A DNA stretch of 64,000 bases from an uncultured Clostridia bacterium (GCA_937898625.1 CALEJF010000040.1:26277-90276); one strand, 5' to 3'; numbered from the stretch's first letter, positions 1 through 9,032 are shown. Notes: generated by a model not told the origin, from the letters alone. Numbers and translations are program-made.

Positions 1-516
1 CCTGATGCTAAAAAGAATTACCGAGCAAAAATTGTTGTTGTAGGCTCTGAAATGGACGACCCTGACTTTACAAAACTCATTGAAGACAGTGGTGCATTGG
101 TTGTTGCTGACCGTTTCTGTTTCGGCTCAATGCCAGGTAGAGAAGAAATTGTTTTGAATGACGAAGACGATGTTCTTACACAGATTGCACTTCACTATAT
201 GAAGACAAGCCAATGCCCAAGATATATGAGTCACGAAAAGGTTCAGGAAAGACGTGACTATGTTAAAGAATTGGTTGATACATACCACGCAGATGGTGTT
301 ATGTATGAACAGATTAAATTCTGCGAGTATTGGGGTTACGAGCGTGCCCTTGCTTCCTATGTTATGAGTGGTGATTATGGTGTACCAACTGCTGCAGTTG
401 ACCGTCAGTATACCGCATCTGCATCAGGACAGCTTCGTACCCGTGTTCAGGCTTTTGTTGAAAGCCTCGAAATTAAGAAAATCCAAAAAGCAAAGGAGAT
501 GAGAGAAAATGGATAA
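1..516 (+). CDS. 2-hydroxyacyl-CoA dehydratase subunit (HgdB/BcrC-like), 3' part
   Basis: The reading frame is open from the first base, so the N-terminal part lies outside the window. The visible 171 residues resemble the C-terminal half of the BcrC/BadD/HgdB family, [4Fe-4S] subunits of (R)-2-hydroxyacyl-CoA dehydratases that remove water from a 2-hydroxyacyl-CoA during amino-acid fermentation. Three cysteines in the contexts RFCFG, SQCPR and KFCEYW fit the three-Cys cluster ligation of this family, and the conserved tail LRTRVQAFVE is present. It overlaps the next subunit gene by 8 bp, which implies translational coupling, and the activator gene follows. The exact substrate (glutarate, lactate or phenyllactate type) cannot be told from this fragment. 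Confidence 0.85.
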   Translation, partial: PDAKKNYRAKIVVVGSEMDDPDFTKLIEDSGALVVADRFCFGSMPGREEIVLNDEDDVLTQIALHYMKTSQCPRYMSHEKVQERRDYVKELVDTYHADGVMYEQIKFCEYWGYERALASYVMSGDYGVPTAAVDRQYTASASGQLRTRVQAFVESLEIKKIQKAKEMRENG

Positions 517-2038
517 TTATGGTAAGCTTTACAAGGAGCATACTGCCATACTAAAACATCGCGAATGGCGTGGTTTTAAAGACACAATGTACGATTACTA
601 CCGTTGGCTTGTTACATGGAAAGACATTATTAAAATGGCGCTTAAAGCTCCTGTTTCAACAGTAAAAGGTATTTGGAGATATCGTTGGATGGCATCCTAT
701 CTCTCTGCTCCGTCATTTATTGACCGTCATGTTGCAGGGCTTCGTGGTCCACAACTTCGTATGGCTCATTTGCATTATAATATGATTGTTAAGCATACGA
801 CGGATATGATTAACTTATCATTAAAGGCTGACGAAAAAATCAATCCAAACAACAAACTCTCAAAGAGAATTGTTTTAATGGATGAAATTGTTCCAAATGA
901 AATCTTTACAGGTTTTCCAAATCTTATTCCCGTACCATTACAGACATTACCAATTTTCCTTGCTTCAATGGTTGACCAGCAGATTACACCACCTTATCTT
1001 GAGGTTGTTGAAAGTTTTGGTGTTCCTGCTGATGTTTGTCCCCTTCCAAGTGCTGAAGCAGGTGTTGCTATTGAAGACGATTACCCCAAAATGGGTTGTT
1101 GTATGATTGGTACAAACATGCCTTGCGACGGCTCAATTATGAACTCATCATTCCTTGACAGAAGATTGCAGTTGCCCACACATTGTTTTGGTATTCCGCT
1201 TCGTTATAACGGAGAAGATGTTCAGGAATATGGTGTTGACGAAATCAAAGCACTTATTGAATTCATAGAAAAGCAGACCGGTGAAAAGTTTGACTGGGAT
1301 GCGTATTTCAGTAGAATGAAACAGTATAACGAACAGCTTGAATATGAATTGCAGAAATGGGACATTAACCGAACTGAATACCCACAGATGACAGGTGCTT
1401 GTTTCTGGCTTTACAGAATTTTCTATTTCAACCTTTCCGGTGGTTCAAATGAGCGTTTCTTAAAGGTCGACAAAAAAGTTAATAAAATTATGATGAAAGC
1501 CTATGAAAAGAAAACTCCTGTTTCAAAGGAAATGCGTCATAGAGCAGTTGTATGGTCCTGCCCTGCTAACTACTACACAAGCTTTGCAAACTGGCTTGAA
1601 AACTGTTGGGGCGTAAATGTTGTTATGGATATGGAAACAATGATTTCATATCTTCACATTGACACAGAAGATAAAGAACAATCCCTTAAAGACCTTGCAA
1701 AAACATATCAGCGTTCAATTATGAGAAAGCACACCAAGGGTGGTTACAAAAATGTTGTTGACGAACTTTGGAGAATAGTTGACGAATACAATGCTGATAC
1801 AGTTATTATGTATGACCAGATTTCTTGTAAAGGTATGGATGGTCTTACAGGTATATTTGATGACCAGGCAAGAGAGAGAAATGTTAACTTTATCTGGGTT
1901 AAACAAGACCTTATGGACCCACGCACAATTTCCCGTCGTGAAATGCGTGACCAGGTTAACAAATATATGCAGACAGTTTTACAAGAAGAGCCACTTGACC
2001 CTTCACTTGTAGATTTTGAAGATGATTTGGCTTGGTAA
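509..2038 (+). CDS. 2-hydroxyacyl-CoA dehydratase, second subunit (HgdA-like)
   Basis: This 509-residue protein is the partner [4Fe-4S] subunit of the dehydratase. A Cys-rich motif, GCCMIGTNMPCDGS, at about residues 196-209 supplies likely cluster ligands. Downstream blocks WSCPANYYTS and MYDQISCKGMDG match the family's substrate and cluster region. The start ATG lies inside the end of the preceding gene behind a GGAGATGAGAG-like ribosome site. It is followed 14 bp later by the activator, the usual gene order subunit-subunit-activator or its variant. It is somewhat longer than HgdA of glutamate fermenters, so a different hydroxyacyl-CoA substrate is possible. Confidence 0.82.
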   Translation: MDNYGKLYKEHTAILKHREWRGFKDTMYDYYRWLVTWKDIIKMALKAPVSTVKGIWRYRWMASYLSAPSFIDRHVAGLRGPQLRMAHLHYNMIVKHTTDMINLSLKADEKINPNNKLSKRIVLMDEIVPNEIFTGFPNLIPVPLQTLPIFLASMVDQQITPPYLEVVESFGVPADVCPLPSAEAGVAIEDDYPKMGCCMIGTNMPCDGSIMNSSFLDRRLQLPTHCFGIPLRYNGEDVQEYGVDEIKALIEFIEKQTGEKFDWDAYFSRMKQYNEQLEYELQKWDINRTEYPQMTGACFWLYRIFYFNLSGGSNERFLKVDKKVNKIMMKAYEKKTPVSKEMRHRAVVWSCPANYYTSFANWLENCWGVNVVMDMETMISYLHIDTEDKEQSLKDLAKTYQRSIMRKHTKGGYKNVVDELWRIVDEYNADTVIMYDQISCKGMDGLTGIFDDQARERNVNFIWVKQDLMDPRTISRREMRDQVNKYMQTVLQEEPLDPSLVDFEDDLAW

Positions 2039-2052
2039 AGGAGAAGATAAAA

Positions 2053-2853
2053 ATGAAGTATTTTGGTGGATGCGATGTTGGCTCAACATATACAAAATGT
2101 GTTATTCTTGATGAAAACGGTAATATGGTTGCCAATGTGACTAATAGAAGTAAAATAAATCCTGTTCAGAGTGCTGAAATCGCACTCCAAGATGCAGTTG
2201 CACAAGTAGATGGACTTAACTCTGCAAAGGAACTTACATATCTTATCGGTACAGGTTACGGACGAAACAAAGTTCCTTTTGCTGACGAAAACATTTCTGA
2301 AATCAGTTGTCACGCTATGGGCGTACATGTTACAAACCCTGAAGTTAAAGCAATTATCGATATCGGCGGTCAGGATGTTAAAGGTATTTCAATTGACACA
2401 GACGGTACTGTTAAAAACTTTGCTATGAACGACAAATGCGCTGCAGGTACAGGCCGTTTCTATGAGGCTATGGCTAATGCTTTTGAAATGACATTACCCG
2501 AATTCTCAAAGCTTTCACTTAATGCAAAAAACACTATTCCGATTACTGCACAGTGTACGGTTTTTGCTGAATCAGAAGTTATTTCACTTGTTGGCGAAGG
2601 TAAACCAATGGACGAAATCGCAGCGGGTATTCAGTTAGCAGTTGCAAAGCGTTGTTTTGTTATGGCTAAAAAGGCCGGTGCAGTTGACAGCATCACGCTT
2701 ACAGGTGGTTGTGCAAAGAACGATGGTCTTAAAAAGGCTATTGAAAAAGTGCTTAAAATCAATGTTGTTGAGTTAAAGACTGACCCACAACTTATGGGTG
2801 CTTTAGGTGCTGCTGAATATGCACGCCAGAAAGGTCTTGCAAAGGTGAACTAA
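2053..2853 (+). CDS. hgdC: 2-hydroxyacyl-CoA dehydratase activator ATPase (HgdC-type)
   Basis: This is the 266-residue 'archerase' that injects one electron into the dehydratase at the cost of ATP. The ASKHA phosphate-1 motif GGCDVGSTYTK is at the N-terminus and DIGGQD forms the second phosphate loop. Cysteines in NDKCAAGTGRF and TAQCTVFAESEV are the two ligands per monomer that bridge one [4Fe-4S] cluster in the homodimer. I chose the ATG at 2053 because a strong AAAGGAG lies at 2037-2043; an upstream in-frame start at 2032 would overlap the previous gene without a site of its own. The low-potential electron would normally come from ferredoxin or flavodoxin. Confidence 0.9.
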   Translation: MKYFGGCDVGSTYTKCVILDENGNMVANVTNRSKINPVQSAEIALQDAVAQVDGLNSAKELTYLIGTGYGRNKVPFADENISEISCHAMGVHVTNPEVKAIIDIGGQDVKGISIDTDGTVKNFAMNDKCAAGTGRFYEAMANAFEMTLPEFSKLSLNAKNTIPITAQCTVFAESEVISLVGEGKPMDEIAAGIQLAVAKRCFVMAKKAGAVDSITLTGGCAKNDGLKKAIEKVLKINVVELKTDPQLMGALGAAEYARQKGLAKVN

Positions 2854-3009
2854 ATGAATGTTATTTTAATAATTCTTGGTGTTATTCTTGCACTTTTCCT
2901 TATAACTTTTGCAATTTACTGGTTCAATCTTGATATGAAGCTTGTAAGAGTTGTTTATGACTGGTTGCAGAAACACTACGATAAAATGAAAAGAGATAAG
3001 AAATTATAA
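2854..3009 (+). CDS. 51-residue single-span membrane protein
   Basis: The ATG directly follows the activator stop codon, and the stop codon (taa, 3007-3009) overlaps the next ATG by one base, so this short frame is tightly packed in the operon. Residues 3-24 form one clear hydrophobic membrane segment, followed by a basic, amphipathic tail of about 25 residues (about ten Lys/Arg). I do not recognise the family. Its position suggests a membrane-anchoring or assembly accessory for the dehydratase system, but that is inference from context only. Confidence 0.6.
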   Translation: MNVILIILGVILALFLITFAIYWFNLDMKLVRVVYDWLQKHYDKMKRDKKL

Positions 3010-3701
3010 TGAGATTATATAATAACCTTATCAATGAAATTAAAAGCAGCCTATGTAATTCAAAGTTACTTTCGGATGGGAAAAACCTTGATGTGAGTAA
3101 CAGAAACTCTGTTATTTTCTTGTCGGACTCAGCATTTGAACTTGGTGGTAGTCAAAAACCTTGTGTAAGCAGTCTTGCGGTTTCAAGTGATATGGAATTC
3201 TCAAATTCCGTAAAATTATTAGGTGATGACCTTAACGAAATTAAAAGTGACTCCCCTTTTGGCAAGTTTGTGCTGTTACAAATTGAAGATTTTGAAAATG
3301 AACAAGACACCTTCAATAAAATCAAAGAACTAGAAGCTTTAAGATACCATCTGAATGTGGATGGATTTATGACAAGAGCATCGGCACTTAATATGCGTGA
3401 GCAGATTAGAATCAGCAAAAAAGCGATTAAATCCGGTGTTACTTTTGCTGATTACGGACAGACTCTTTTAAATGAATATCTTAGATTCGATTATGTTAAA
3501 AGTGCTGAAATATACTTTGTGACGAATTTTGATGACTTTGAAAAGTTAAATACAGTTGCAAAGAAAATAAGTCAGACAACATCGGCACTAAATCATATTT
3601 TTGATAATGTGATGTTTGACTGCTCTACTTGCAATCTTAAAGAAATCTGCGACGAAGTTGACGGACTAAAAGAATTGCATTTGAAGACTATGAAAAAATG
3701 A
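3009..3701 (+). CDS. Unrecognised 230-residue protein with C-terminal Cys cluster
   Basis: I cannot assign this protein to a family with confidence. It starts one base into the stop of the 51-residue membrane protein and so belongs to the dehydratase operon. The N-terminal third contains SVIFLSDSAFELGGS, followed by an alpha/beta-looking region. Near the C-terminus it carries CSTCNLKEIC, a spacing that could bind an iron-sulfur cluster or zinc. There is no signal peptide or membrane segment. A role as a redox or assembly partner of the [4Fe-4S] dehydratase is plausible but unproven. Confidence 0.65.
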   Translation: MRLYNNLINEIKSSLCNSKLLSDGKNLDVSNRNSVIFLSDSAFELGGSQKPCVSSLAVSSDMEFSNSVKLLGDDLNEIKSDSPFGKFVLLQIEDFENEQDTFNKIKELEALRYHLNVDGFMTRASALNMREQIRISKKAIKSGVTFADYGQTLLNEYLRFDYVKSAEIYFVTNFDDFEKLNTVAKKISQTTSALNHIFDNVMFDCSTCNLKEICDEVDGLKELHLKTMKK

Positions 3702-3731
3702 ATATAAAAGATTTATTAAGGAGTGTTAAAT

Positions 3732-5372
3732 GTGAAAAAAGTAGTTTCCTTATTACTTTCAGTTGTGCTTGTATTCTGTACAATAATTCCTGCTTTTGCA
3801 GGGGTGGATGCAAACGAAAGTAAAAGCCAAATTCCTGTTATCCGTATTTCGGGTGATGGTGAACCACTTTATGACGAAGATGGCAACAAAATATTCCACT
3901 ATAAGGATGTTGTGAAACTCGTTTCAGGTGAAAATGGCGACAATAGTGAAATGTACAAATCAATGGCTAAAACTCTTATTCCTGCTATTGCCAAGGGTCT
4001 TGCAACAGACAATTGGGATGACCTTTATGTTGGTCTTGAAACAGAAATAAGCAAAATTTTTGCTAACTCTTTACTTGACGAAAACGGTAATGTGACTAAT
4101 GGTTCCGGTTTATCCCAAAGTCGAAAAGAGCAGATGGAAAACAAGAGAAACAACAGCCAAAAGGGTGACAAGGGCTACTTTGCATGGAACGACTATTGGT
4201 TCCACTATGACTGGCGACTTGACCCTATGGAAACTGCTGATGTATTTAACTCATTTGTTAAAGATATCAAGAGAACAACCGGTTGTGAAAAGGTTGGTAT
4301 TGCCGCAACATGCCTCGGCACTAACATTGTTATGGCGTATGTTGCAAAATATGGTGTAGATGATATTCAGGGTATAGCAATGGATGGCAGCGTTGTTGGT
4401 GGTGCAGAAATTTTAAGTGAAGTTATCTGTGCAAAGTTCGATATTGCTCCTCCTGCACTAATGAGAATTCTTCGTGATGTTGATGGACTTGGTATGTTTA
4501 ACATAGAAGATTTTATTCTTGAAACAATAGATATGCTTGTTAAGACAGGAGTTCTTGAAGGTGTAATCAGCACAACAGAAAACCTCTTATATGACAAACT
4601 TGTTGAAGGCGTAACTTCTGCCCTCGCTCTTTCAACATTCTATACCTGGCCAAACTATTGGGCTTGTGTAAGTCCGGAAGACTATGAATCAGCCAAATAT
4701 TATGTGTTTGGTGAAGAAGGCAGCGAAAAGAGAATAAAATACGCCGGTCTTATTCAAAAACTTGATAATTACGATAAGGAAGTTCGCCAAAGAGTTCCTG
4801 AACTTATCCAGAAGATTAAGGATGGTGGCGCAAACTTTGGTGCAATTTCAAAATACGGATTCCAGATGATACCTATTTGTGCAAGTGCTGATTTAGTTTC
4901 AGACCAATTCGCTTCTGTAAAGCGTTCATCTTTCGGCGCAACAACACCAACTGTTTATGAAACTCTTTCGGACGAATATATTGCTCAGAGAACAGCTGAA
5001 GGTAAGGGTCACTATATCTCCCCAGACAAGCTCATTGATGCTTCTACATGCATATGTCCGGACACTACCTGGTTCATCAAAGGTTCTACCCATTCCAAAT
5101 GGACATCTTACGAACTCAAAATACTTTATGAGGTTGCATCTGCAGACAGACAGTTGACTATTAAAGATTTCCCATATACTCAGTTTATGGTTTATGACGC
5201 TGAAACTGATACACTTGAACCGATGACTGAAGAAAACTGTCATACAGAATACTGGGACGCTGACCCGGATATTTATAAACCAGCAACGACTGTTGACCAA
5301 ATCGAAGTTACTATCAACTCAGTTTTACATTGGTTAAAACATTTTGTTGTATTTGTTGGTAATAAAATCTAA
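3732..5372 (+). CDS. Secreted alpha/beta-hydrolase-like protein with Cys at the nucleophile elbow
   Basis: A GTG start at 3732 is chosen because AAGGAG at 3718-3723 sits 8 bp upstream. The product begins with a typical signal peptide (MKKVVSLLLSVVLVFC...IPAFA, cleavage near residue 23). The mature 520-residue region looks like a lipase/LCAT-type alpha/beta hydrolase: a substrate-side segment WFHYDWRLDP is followed by a strand and turn VGIAATCLGTN, where the usual GxSxG is replaced by A-T-C-L-G (Cys194). The downstream region has repeated Trp/Tyr-rich loops. It is followed by an intrinsic terminator. It may be an exported esterase with a Cys nucleophile or a non-catalytic relative; the substrate is unknown. 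Confidence 0.65.
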   Translation: MKKVVSLLLSVVLVFCTIIPAFAGVDANESKSQIPVIRISGDGEPLYDEDGNKIFHYKDVVKLVSGENGDNSEMYKSMAKTLIPAIAKGLATDNWDDLYVGLETEISKIFANSLLDENGNVTNGSGLSQSRKEQMENKRNNSQKGDKGYFAWNDYWFHYDWRLDPMETADVFNSFVKDIKRTTGCEKVGIAATCLGTNIVMAYVAKYGVDDIQGIAMDGSVVGGAEILSEVICAKFDIAPPALMRILRDVDGLGMFNIEDFILETIDMLVKTGVLEGVISTTENLLYDKLVEGVTSALALSTFYTWPNYWACVSPEDYESAKYYVFGEEGSEKRIKYAGLIQKLDNYDKEVRQRVPELIQKIKDGGANFGAISKYGFQMIPICASADLVSDQFASVKRSSFGATTPTVYETLSDEYIAQRTAEGKGHYISPDKLIDASTCICPDTTWFIKGSTHSKWTSYELKILYEVASADRQLTIKDFPYTQFMVYDAETDTLEPMTEENCHTEYWDADPDIYKPATTVDQIEVTINSVLHWLKHFVVFVGNKI

Positions 5373-5391
5373 ACATTGTATAAATAACATT

Positions 5392-5434
5392 AACCCCCTT
5401 AACAACAATACTGTTGCTGAGGGGGTTCCTTTTT
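5392..5434. terminator. Bidirectional intrinsic terminator
   Basis: The arms AACCCCC (5392-5398) and GGGGGTT (5421-5427) enclose a second short stem and are followed by a T-rich run. It lies between convergent genes (hydrolase-like on plus, XRE regulator on minus) and can serve both. Confidence 0.8.
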
Positions 5435-6530
5435 AACTTAACATTGAAAGTATTTCTTTGAATTCAGGCGTTGATTTGAATTCATCGGATAATGGGTAAT
5501 GTTCGGTCATTACAATCTTCATAAATTGAGATAAATTAGTTTCACGGTAAATCGGTCCGAAATTATAATGTCTCATCACTTTTTCTGAAATATCTGGGTT
5601 TTCATCAAGTTCCTTTGCATATTCAGCAGTAATTTTAAGATATTTTAAAGCATTTATATCATCACCGATTTGATGATACAAATGACCTATATGCCCATAA
5701 TTATAAAGTCTGTTAACGCAATTTTTACCATAATTTCCATCACAAAATATCAAATTAATTAATCCTTGTATATGATTAATAATCTCAAGTCTTTTTTCGG
5801 GTTTATAATTATAGCTATACCCAAATAATGTATCTTGCAATATGAACAACAATTCTTCAAGAGCATTCCTATGCGTTGTATTATAGTTTTCTGTGTCAAA
5901 AGCCAAACCCATCAGCATCAATTCCCCGGAATCTTTCATTGATGGTAAAGTGTTAGTAATTTCTTCTGCTTGTTTAAGATATTCATTATTTGTACGATAA
6001 TTACCTTCTTCGTTTGGCACACAACTGTATAATGTCAATAAATGAGAAATCATAATTACTTTTGAGCGTATTCTTATATTGTCATCCGTACAATGACTCT
6101 GTATCTTTTCATAAATAGATGCAATCTCTTTTGAAATCTCTTTATATTCACCCTCTCCAAAACCTTTAACTTCGTACAAAAGCTCCAAATATCGAATTAA
6201 AATGCGAAAATCATTTGGAAATTCCTTAACTGCTTTTTGAAACTTGTTATATGTTAAGTTTAAGTCTTTCAACTTCATATCATCATAAAGTTTAATATAT
6301 TCATTGATTTTTTCTTCTTCCCGTGATTTATTGACGCCAAGTAAATCATCAATAGAGACATCGAAAAATCTTGAAATAATCGGGAGGGTTGTTATATCTG
6401 GATAGGTTTCTCCCCTTTCCCATTTGCTGATTGTCTGGAACGATACACCTAAAAAGTCTGCAAGATTTTCTTGAGTAAGGTCTTTTTCTTTGCGTAATCG
6501 CTTAAGATTTTCACCAAAAAATATTGTCAT
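5433..6530 (-). CDS. XRE-family HTH regulator with long TPR-like C-terminal region
   Basis: The 365-residue product has an N-terminal Cro/C1-type helix-turn-helix (about residues 4-60: NLKRLRKEKDLTQENLADFLGVS, then TISKWERG, TYPDITTLPIISRFFDVSIDDLLG). About 300 mainly helical residues follow, with Tyr/Leu-rich spacing like the TPR regions of peptide-sensing clostridial regulators. The ATG at 6530 is preceded by GAGGTG (6537-6542), which favours it over a longer in-frame start at 6569. It is divergent from the TauE/SafE pair and may control it; the 208-bp gap between them would hold both promoters. Confidence 0.8.
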   Translation of the reverse strand: MTIFFGENLKRLRKEKDLTQENLADFLGVSFQTISKWERGETYPDITTLPIISRFFDVSIDDLLGVNKSREEEKINEYIKLYDDMKLKDLNLTYNKFQKAVKEFPNDFRILIRYLELLYEVKGFGEGEYKEISKEIASIYEKIQSHCTDDNIRIRSKVIMISHLLTLYSCVPNEEGNYRTNNEYLKQAEEITNTLPSMKDSGELMLMGLAFDTENYNTTHRNALEELLFILQDTLFGYSYNYKPEKRLEIINHIQGLINLIFCDGNYGKNCVNRLYNYGHIGHLYHQIGDDINALKYLKITAEYAKELDENPDISEKVMRHYNFGPIYRETNLSQFMKIVMTEHYPLSDEFKSTPEFKEILSMLS

Positions 6531-6738
6531 TATTATCACCTCAAAATATTTCTTGTAGCTACAAATCAATAGTATCTTGATTGTTGATACTTTTCAATAA
6601 CATTATAGGTGAACAAAATTCGCTTGTAAAGAGAAATATTCTATTAGATATATTGTACTTCATTTAAATCATAATAAACAAATTGGGAGTTTGTCGGGAT
6701 GTTTAATTCTTTTGGGTATAATATAACGAGGTGTATTT

Positions 6739-7089
6739 ATGAGTGGTGTAAAAAAATTTTTTTCGGGAGTTGTAATTGGTATTGTAAATGTGGTTTTAGG
6801 TGCAGGTGGCGGAATGCTGACAGTACCACTATACAAGAAGATAGGTATGGAACAAAAAGAAGCTCAAATCAACGCAGTTGCAACTATTCTTCCAATCACC
6901 ATTATCAGTGCAATTATATATCTTCTAAATGGTAATGTGCAATTTTCTGACACATATATTTACCTTATTCCCGGACTTGTGGGCAGTATTCTTGGCACAT
7001 TTGTAATAAGAAAAACATCAAATAAATTTTTGACAATTTTCTTTTCGATTTTTATGATTTGGGCAGGATTGAGGTTGTTTTTTAAGTGA
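6739..7089 (+). CDS. Half-size TauE/SafE-family transporter, unit 1
   Basis: The product has 116 residues with about four membrane spans. The N-terminal block SGVVIGIVNVVLGAGGGMLTVPL is the signature of the first repeat of TauE/SafE sulfite/sulfonate or small organic anion exporters. A normal family member has about 250 residues with two such repeats; here each repeat is a separate gene. The ribosome site is GAGGTG upstream of ATG 6739, and the stop overlaps the GTG start of the second half. The two halves probably form a heterodimer. The substrate is unknown. Confidence 0.8.
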   Translation: MSGVKKFFSGVVIGIVNVVLGAGGGMLTVPLYKKIGMEQKEAQINAVATILPITIISAIIYLLNGNVQFSDTYIYLIPGLVGSILGTFVIRKTSNKFLTIFFSIFMIWAGLRLFFK

Positions 7090-7460
7090 ATTATTTAATG
7101 CCTGTTATTGCAGGTTTTTTATCAGGTTTAATCGGGTCAATGGGTTTTGGCGGTGGCGGAGTTTTAATAATTTATCTTGTTATTTTCACAAATACATCAC
7201 AACTCACAGCACAAGGCATAAATCTTATATTTTTCATTCCTTGTGCAACATTAGCAACCATTATTTACTCTGTTAAAAAGCAAGTTGAATTCAAAAAGAT
7301 TTATCCCGTAATTATTGGCGGAATAATCGGTGCAATTATTGCAAGTTTTTTCCTTAAAAATATAGAAAGTCAACTTTTAACAAAGGTGTTTGCAACATTT
7401 TTGATTATTATGGGAATTAATACATTATTTAGAGTAAAAAAAGTGAAAAATGAATGTTAA
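7086..7460 (+). CDS. Half-size TauE/SafE-family transporter, unit 2
   Basis: This 124-residue protein begins at a GTG that overlaps the stop of unit 1 (GTGA). It has about four membrane spans and the second-repeat signature GFLSGLIGSMGFGGGGVLIIYL. It ends with a basic cytoplasmic tail. The overlap implies coupled translation and equal stoichiometry with unit 1. An intrinsic terminator follows immediately. Confidence 0.8.
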   Translation: MNYLMPVIAGFLSGLIGSMGFGGGGVLIIYLVIFTNTSQLTAQGINLIFFIPCATLATIIYSVKKQVEFKKIYPVIIGGIIGAIIASFFLKNIESQLLTKVFATFLIIMGINTLFRVKKVKNEC

Positions 7461-7476
7461 TTTATTGACAAAAAAC

Positions 7477-7499
7477 GACACCGAAAAGTGTCTTTTTTT
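7477..7499 (+). terminator. Intrinsic terminator after TauE/SafE pair
   Basis: GACAC and GTGTC arms (7477-7481, 7488-7492) enclose a short loop and are followed by seven T residues. It separates the transporter pair from the oad operon promoter. Confidence 0.7.
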
Positions 7500-7537
7500 G
7501 TTATTGTGACAAAATTATTTTTATTATTTCTTTTCTA

Positions 7538-7566
7538 TTGATAATAATATATTTATAATGTATAAT
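7538..7566 (+). promoter_or_regulatory. Sigma-A type promoter of the oxaloacetate decarboxylase operon
   Basis: TTGATA at 7538-7543 and TATAAT at 7561-7566 are separated by exactly 17 bp, about 70 bp upstream of the oadA ATG. A second TATAAT at 7554 has poor spacing. The leader is AT-rich and I see no riboswitch fold in it. Confidence 0.7.
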
Positions 7567-7637
7567 ATCTACAATACATTAAATTGGGAAATTTTGTATT
7601 TTATGTATTAACTATTTGTGTTTGGAGGCAAAAAACT

Positions 7638-9020
7638 ATGAAAGTACAGTTTACAGAAACCGTATTGAGAGATGCCAACCAGTCACTTATTGCTACAAGA
7701 ATGCCGTTCGCTGATTTCGAACCAGCTCTTGAAAAGCTTAATAAGGCCGGTTACTATTCTCTTGAGTGCTGGGGCGGTGCTACATTTGACTCATGTCTTC
7801 GTTATCTTAATGAAGACCCATGGGAAAGACTTCGCAACATCAAAGCTAAATGTCCTGATACAAAGCTTCAGATGCTTCTTCGTGGTCAAAACCTTTTAGG
7901 TTATAAACACTATCCGGATGATGTTGTAAGAATGTTTGTTAAGAAAAGTATTGAAAACGGTATTGATGTTATCAGAATTTTCGATGCACTCAACGATGTT
8001 CGTAACATTCAGGTGGCAGTTGACGAAACAATAAAAAACGGTGCAATTGCATCAGGTGCTATTTCTTATACAACAAGCCCTGTTCACACACTCCAGAATT
8101 ATGTTGCTCTTTGTAAAGAAATGAAAGAAATGGGTTGTTCTACAATCTGTATCAAAGATATGGCAGGTGTTATGACTCCCGTTGAGGCAAAAGACCTTGT
8201 TGGTGCTATTAAGGACGCAATGCCTGAAATGCCTGTTATTCTTCATACTCACTGCACAACAGGTATGGCTTATATGACAATCCTTAAAGCAGTTGAGGCA
8301 GGTTGCGATATTATTGACACTGCAACATCTTGTTTCTCAGGTGGTACTGCTCAACCTGCAACAGAAACACTTTATGATGCTCTTACAGGTCTTGGCTATG
8401 AAACAGGTCTTGACAGAGACACATTAAAAGCAGTAAATGACCACTTTAAGCCACTTCGTGACCAGTATCTTTCATCAGGTCTTTTAAAACCAAAAGCACT
8501 TGTAACTGATACAGATGCATTGACATATAAAGTTCCCGGCGGTATGCTTTCAAATATGATGGCAAACCTTGAGGATATGAATGCTCTTGACAGAATGGAA
8601 GAAGCTCTTTTAGAAATTCCTCAGGTTCGTAAGGATATGGGCTATCCCCCACTTGTTACTCCCCTCAGCCAGATGGTTGGTAACCAGGCTGTTACAAATG
8701 TACTTGTTGGTGAAAGATATAAGAATATTTCAAAAGAAATCAAGGCTTATATCAAGGGTGAATATGGTAAGGCACCGGGCGAAATTGACGCAGACCTTCA
8801 GAAGAAAGTTCTTGGTGATGATGAGCCTGTAACATGTCGTTTTGCTGATACTCTTGAACCAATGTTTGAACAGACAAAGGCTGAACTTGGCGATATGGCA
8901 AAATGTGATGAAGATGTTCTTTCATATATCGCATTCCCTGCTCAGGCTGAAAAATTCCTTGAAGCAAGAGCAGAAAAAGAAAAGAACACATTTAAGTATT
9001 CAATCAAGAGAATTGACTAA
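7638..9020 (+). CDS. oadA: Oxaloacetate decarboxylase alpha subunit (carboxyltransferase)
   Basis: The 460-residue product is the biotin-dependent carboxyltransferase that moves CO2 from oxaloacetate to carrier biotin. It matches the PycB/OadA type: an HMGL-like TIM barrel starts with FTETVLRDANQSL and includes LLRGQNLLGYKHYPDD, IRIFDALND (metal and substrate site), CIKDMAGVMTP (the biotin-reacting lysine region) and HTHCTTGMA (metal-binding histidines). A conserved carboxylase domain follows. Unlike classical OadA it lacks a fused biotinyl domain, which is encoded separately two genes downstream. GGAGG at 7624-7628 supports ATG 7638. The operon continues with gamma-like, biotin carrier and beta subunits. 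Confidence 0.9.
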   Translation: MKVQFTETVLRDANQSLIATRMPFADFEPALEKLNKAGYYSLECWGGATFDSCLRYLNEDPWERLRNIKAKCPDTKLQMLLRGQNLLGYKHYPDDVVRMFVKKSIENGIDVIRIFDALNDVRNIQVAVDETIKNGAIASGAISYTTSPVHTLQNYVALCKEMKEMGCSTICIKDMAGVMTPVEAKDLVGAIKDAMPEMPVILHTHCTTGMAYMTILKAVEAGCDIIDTATSCFSGGTAQPATETLYDALTGLGYETGLDRDTLKAVNDHFKPLRDQYLSSGLLKPKALVTDTDALTYKVPGGMLSNMMANLEDMNALDRMEEALLEIPQVRKDMGYPPLVTPLSQMVGNQAVTNVLVGERYKNISKEIKAYIKGEYGKAPGEIDADLQKKVLGDDEPVTCRFADTLEPMFEQTKAELGDMAKCDEDVLSYIAFPAQAEKFLEARAEKEKNTFKYSIKRID

Positions 9021-9032
9021 GGAGGACATAAA

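Noticed and set aside
7567..7637. A riboswitch in the oad operon leader.
   Set aside because: The leader is short and AT-rich with no conserved aptamer pattern that I can see.
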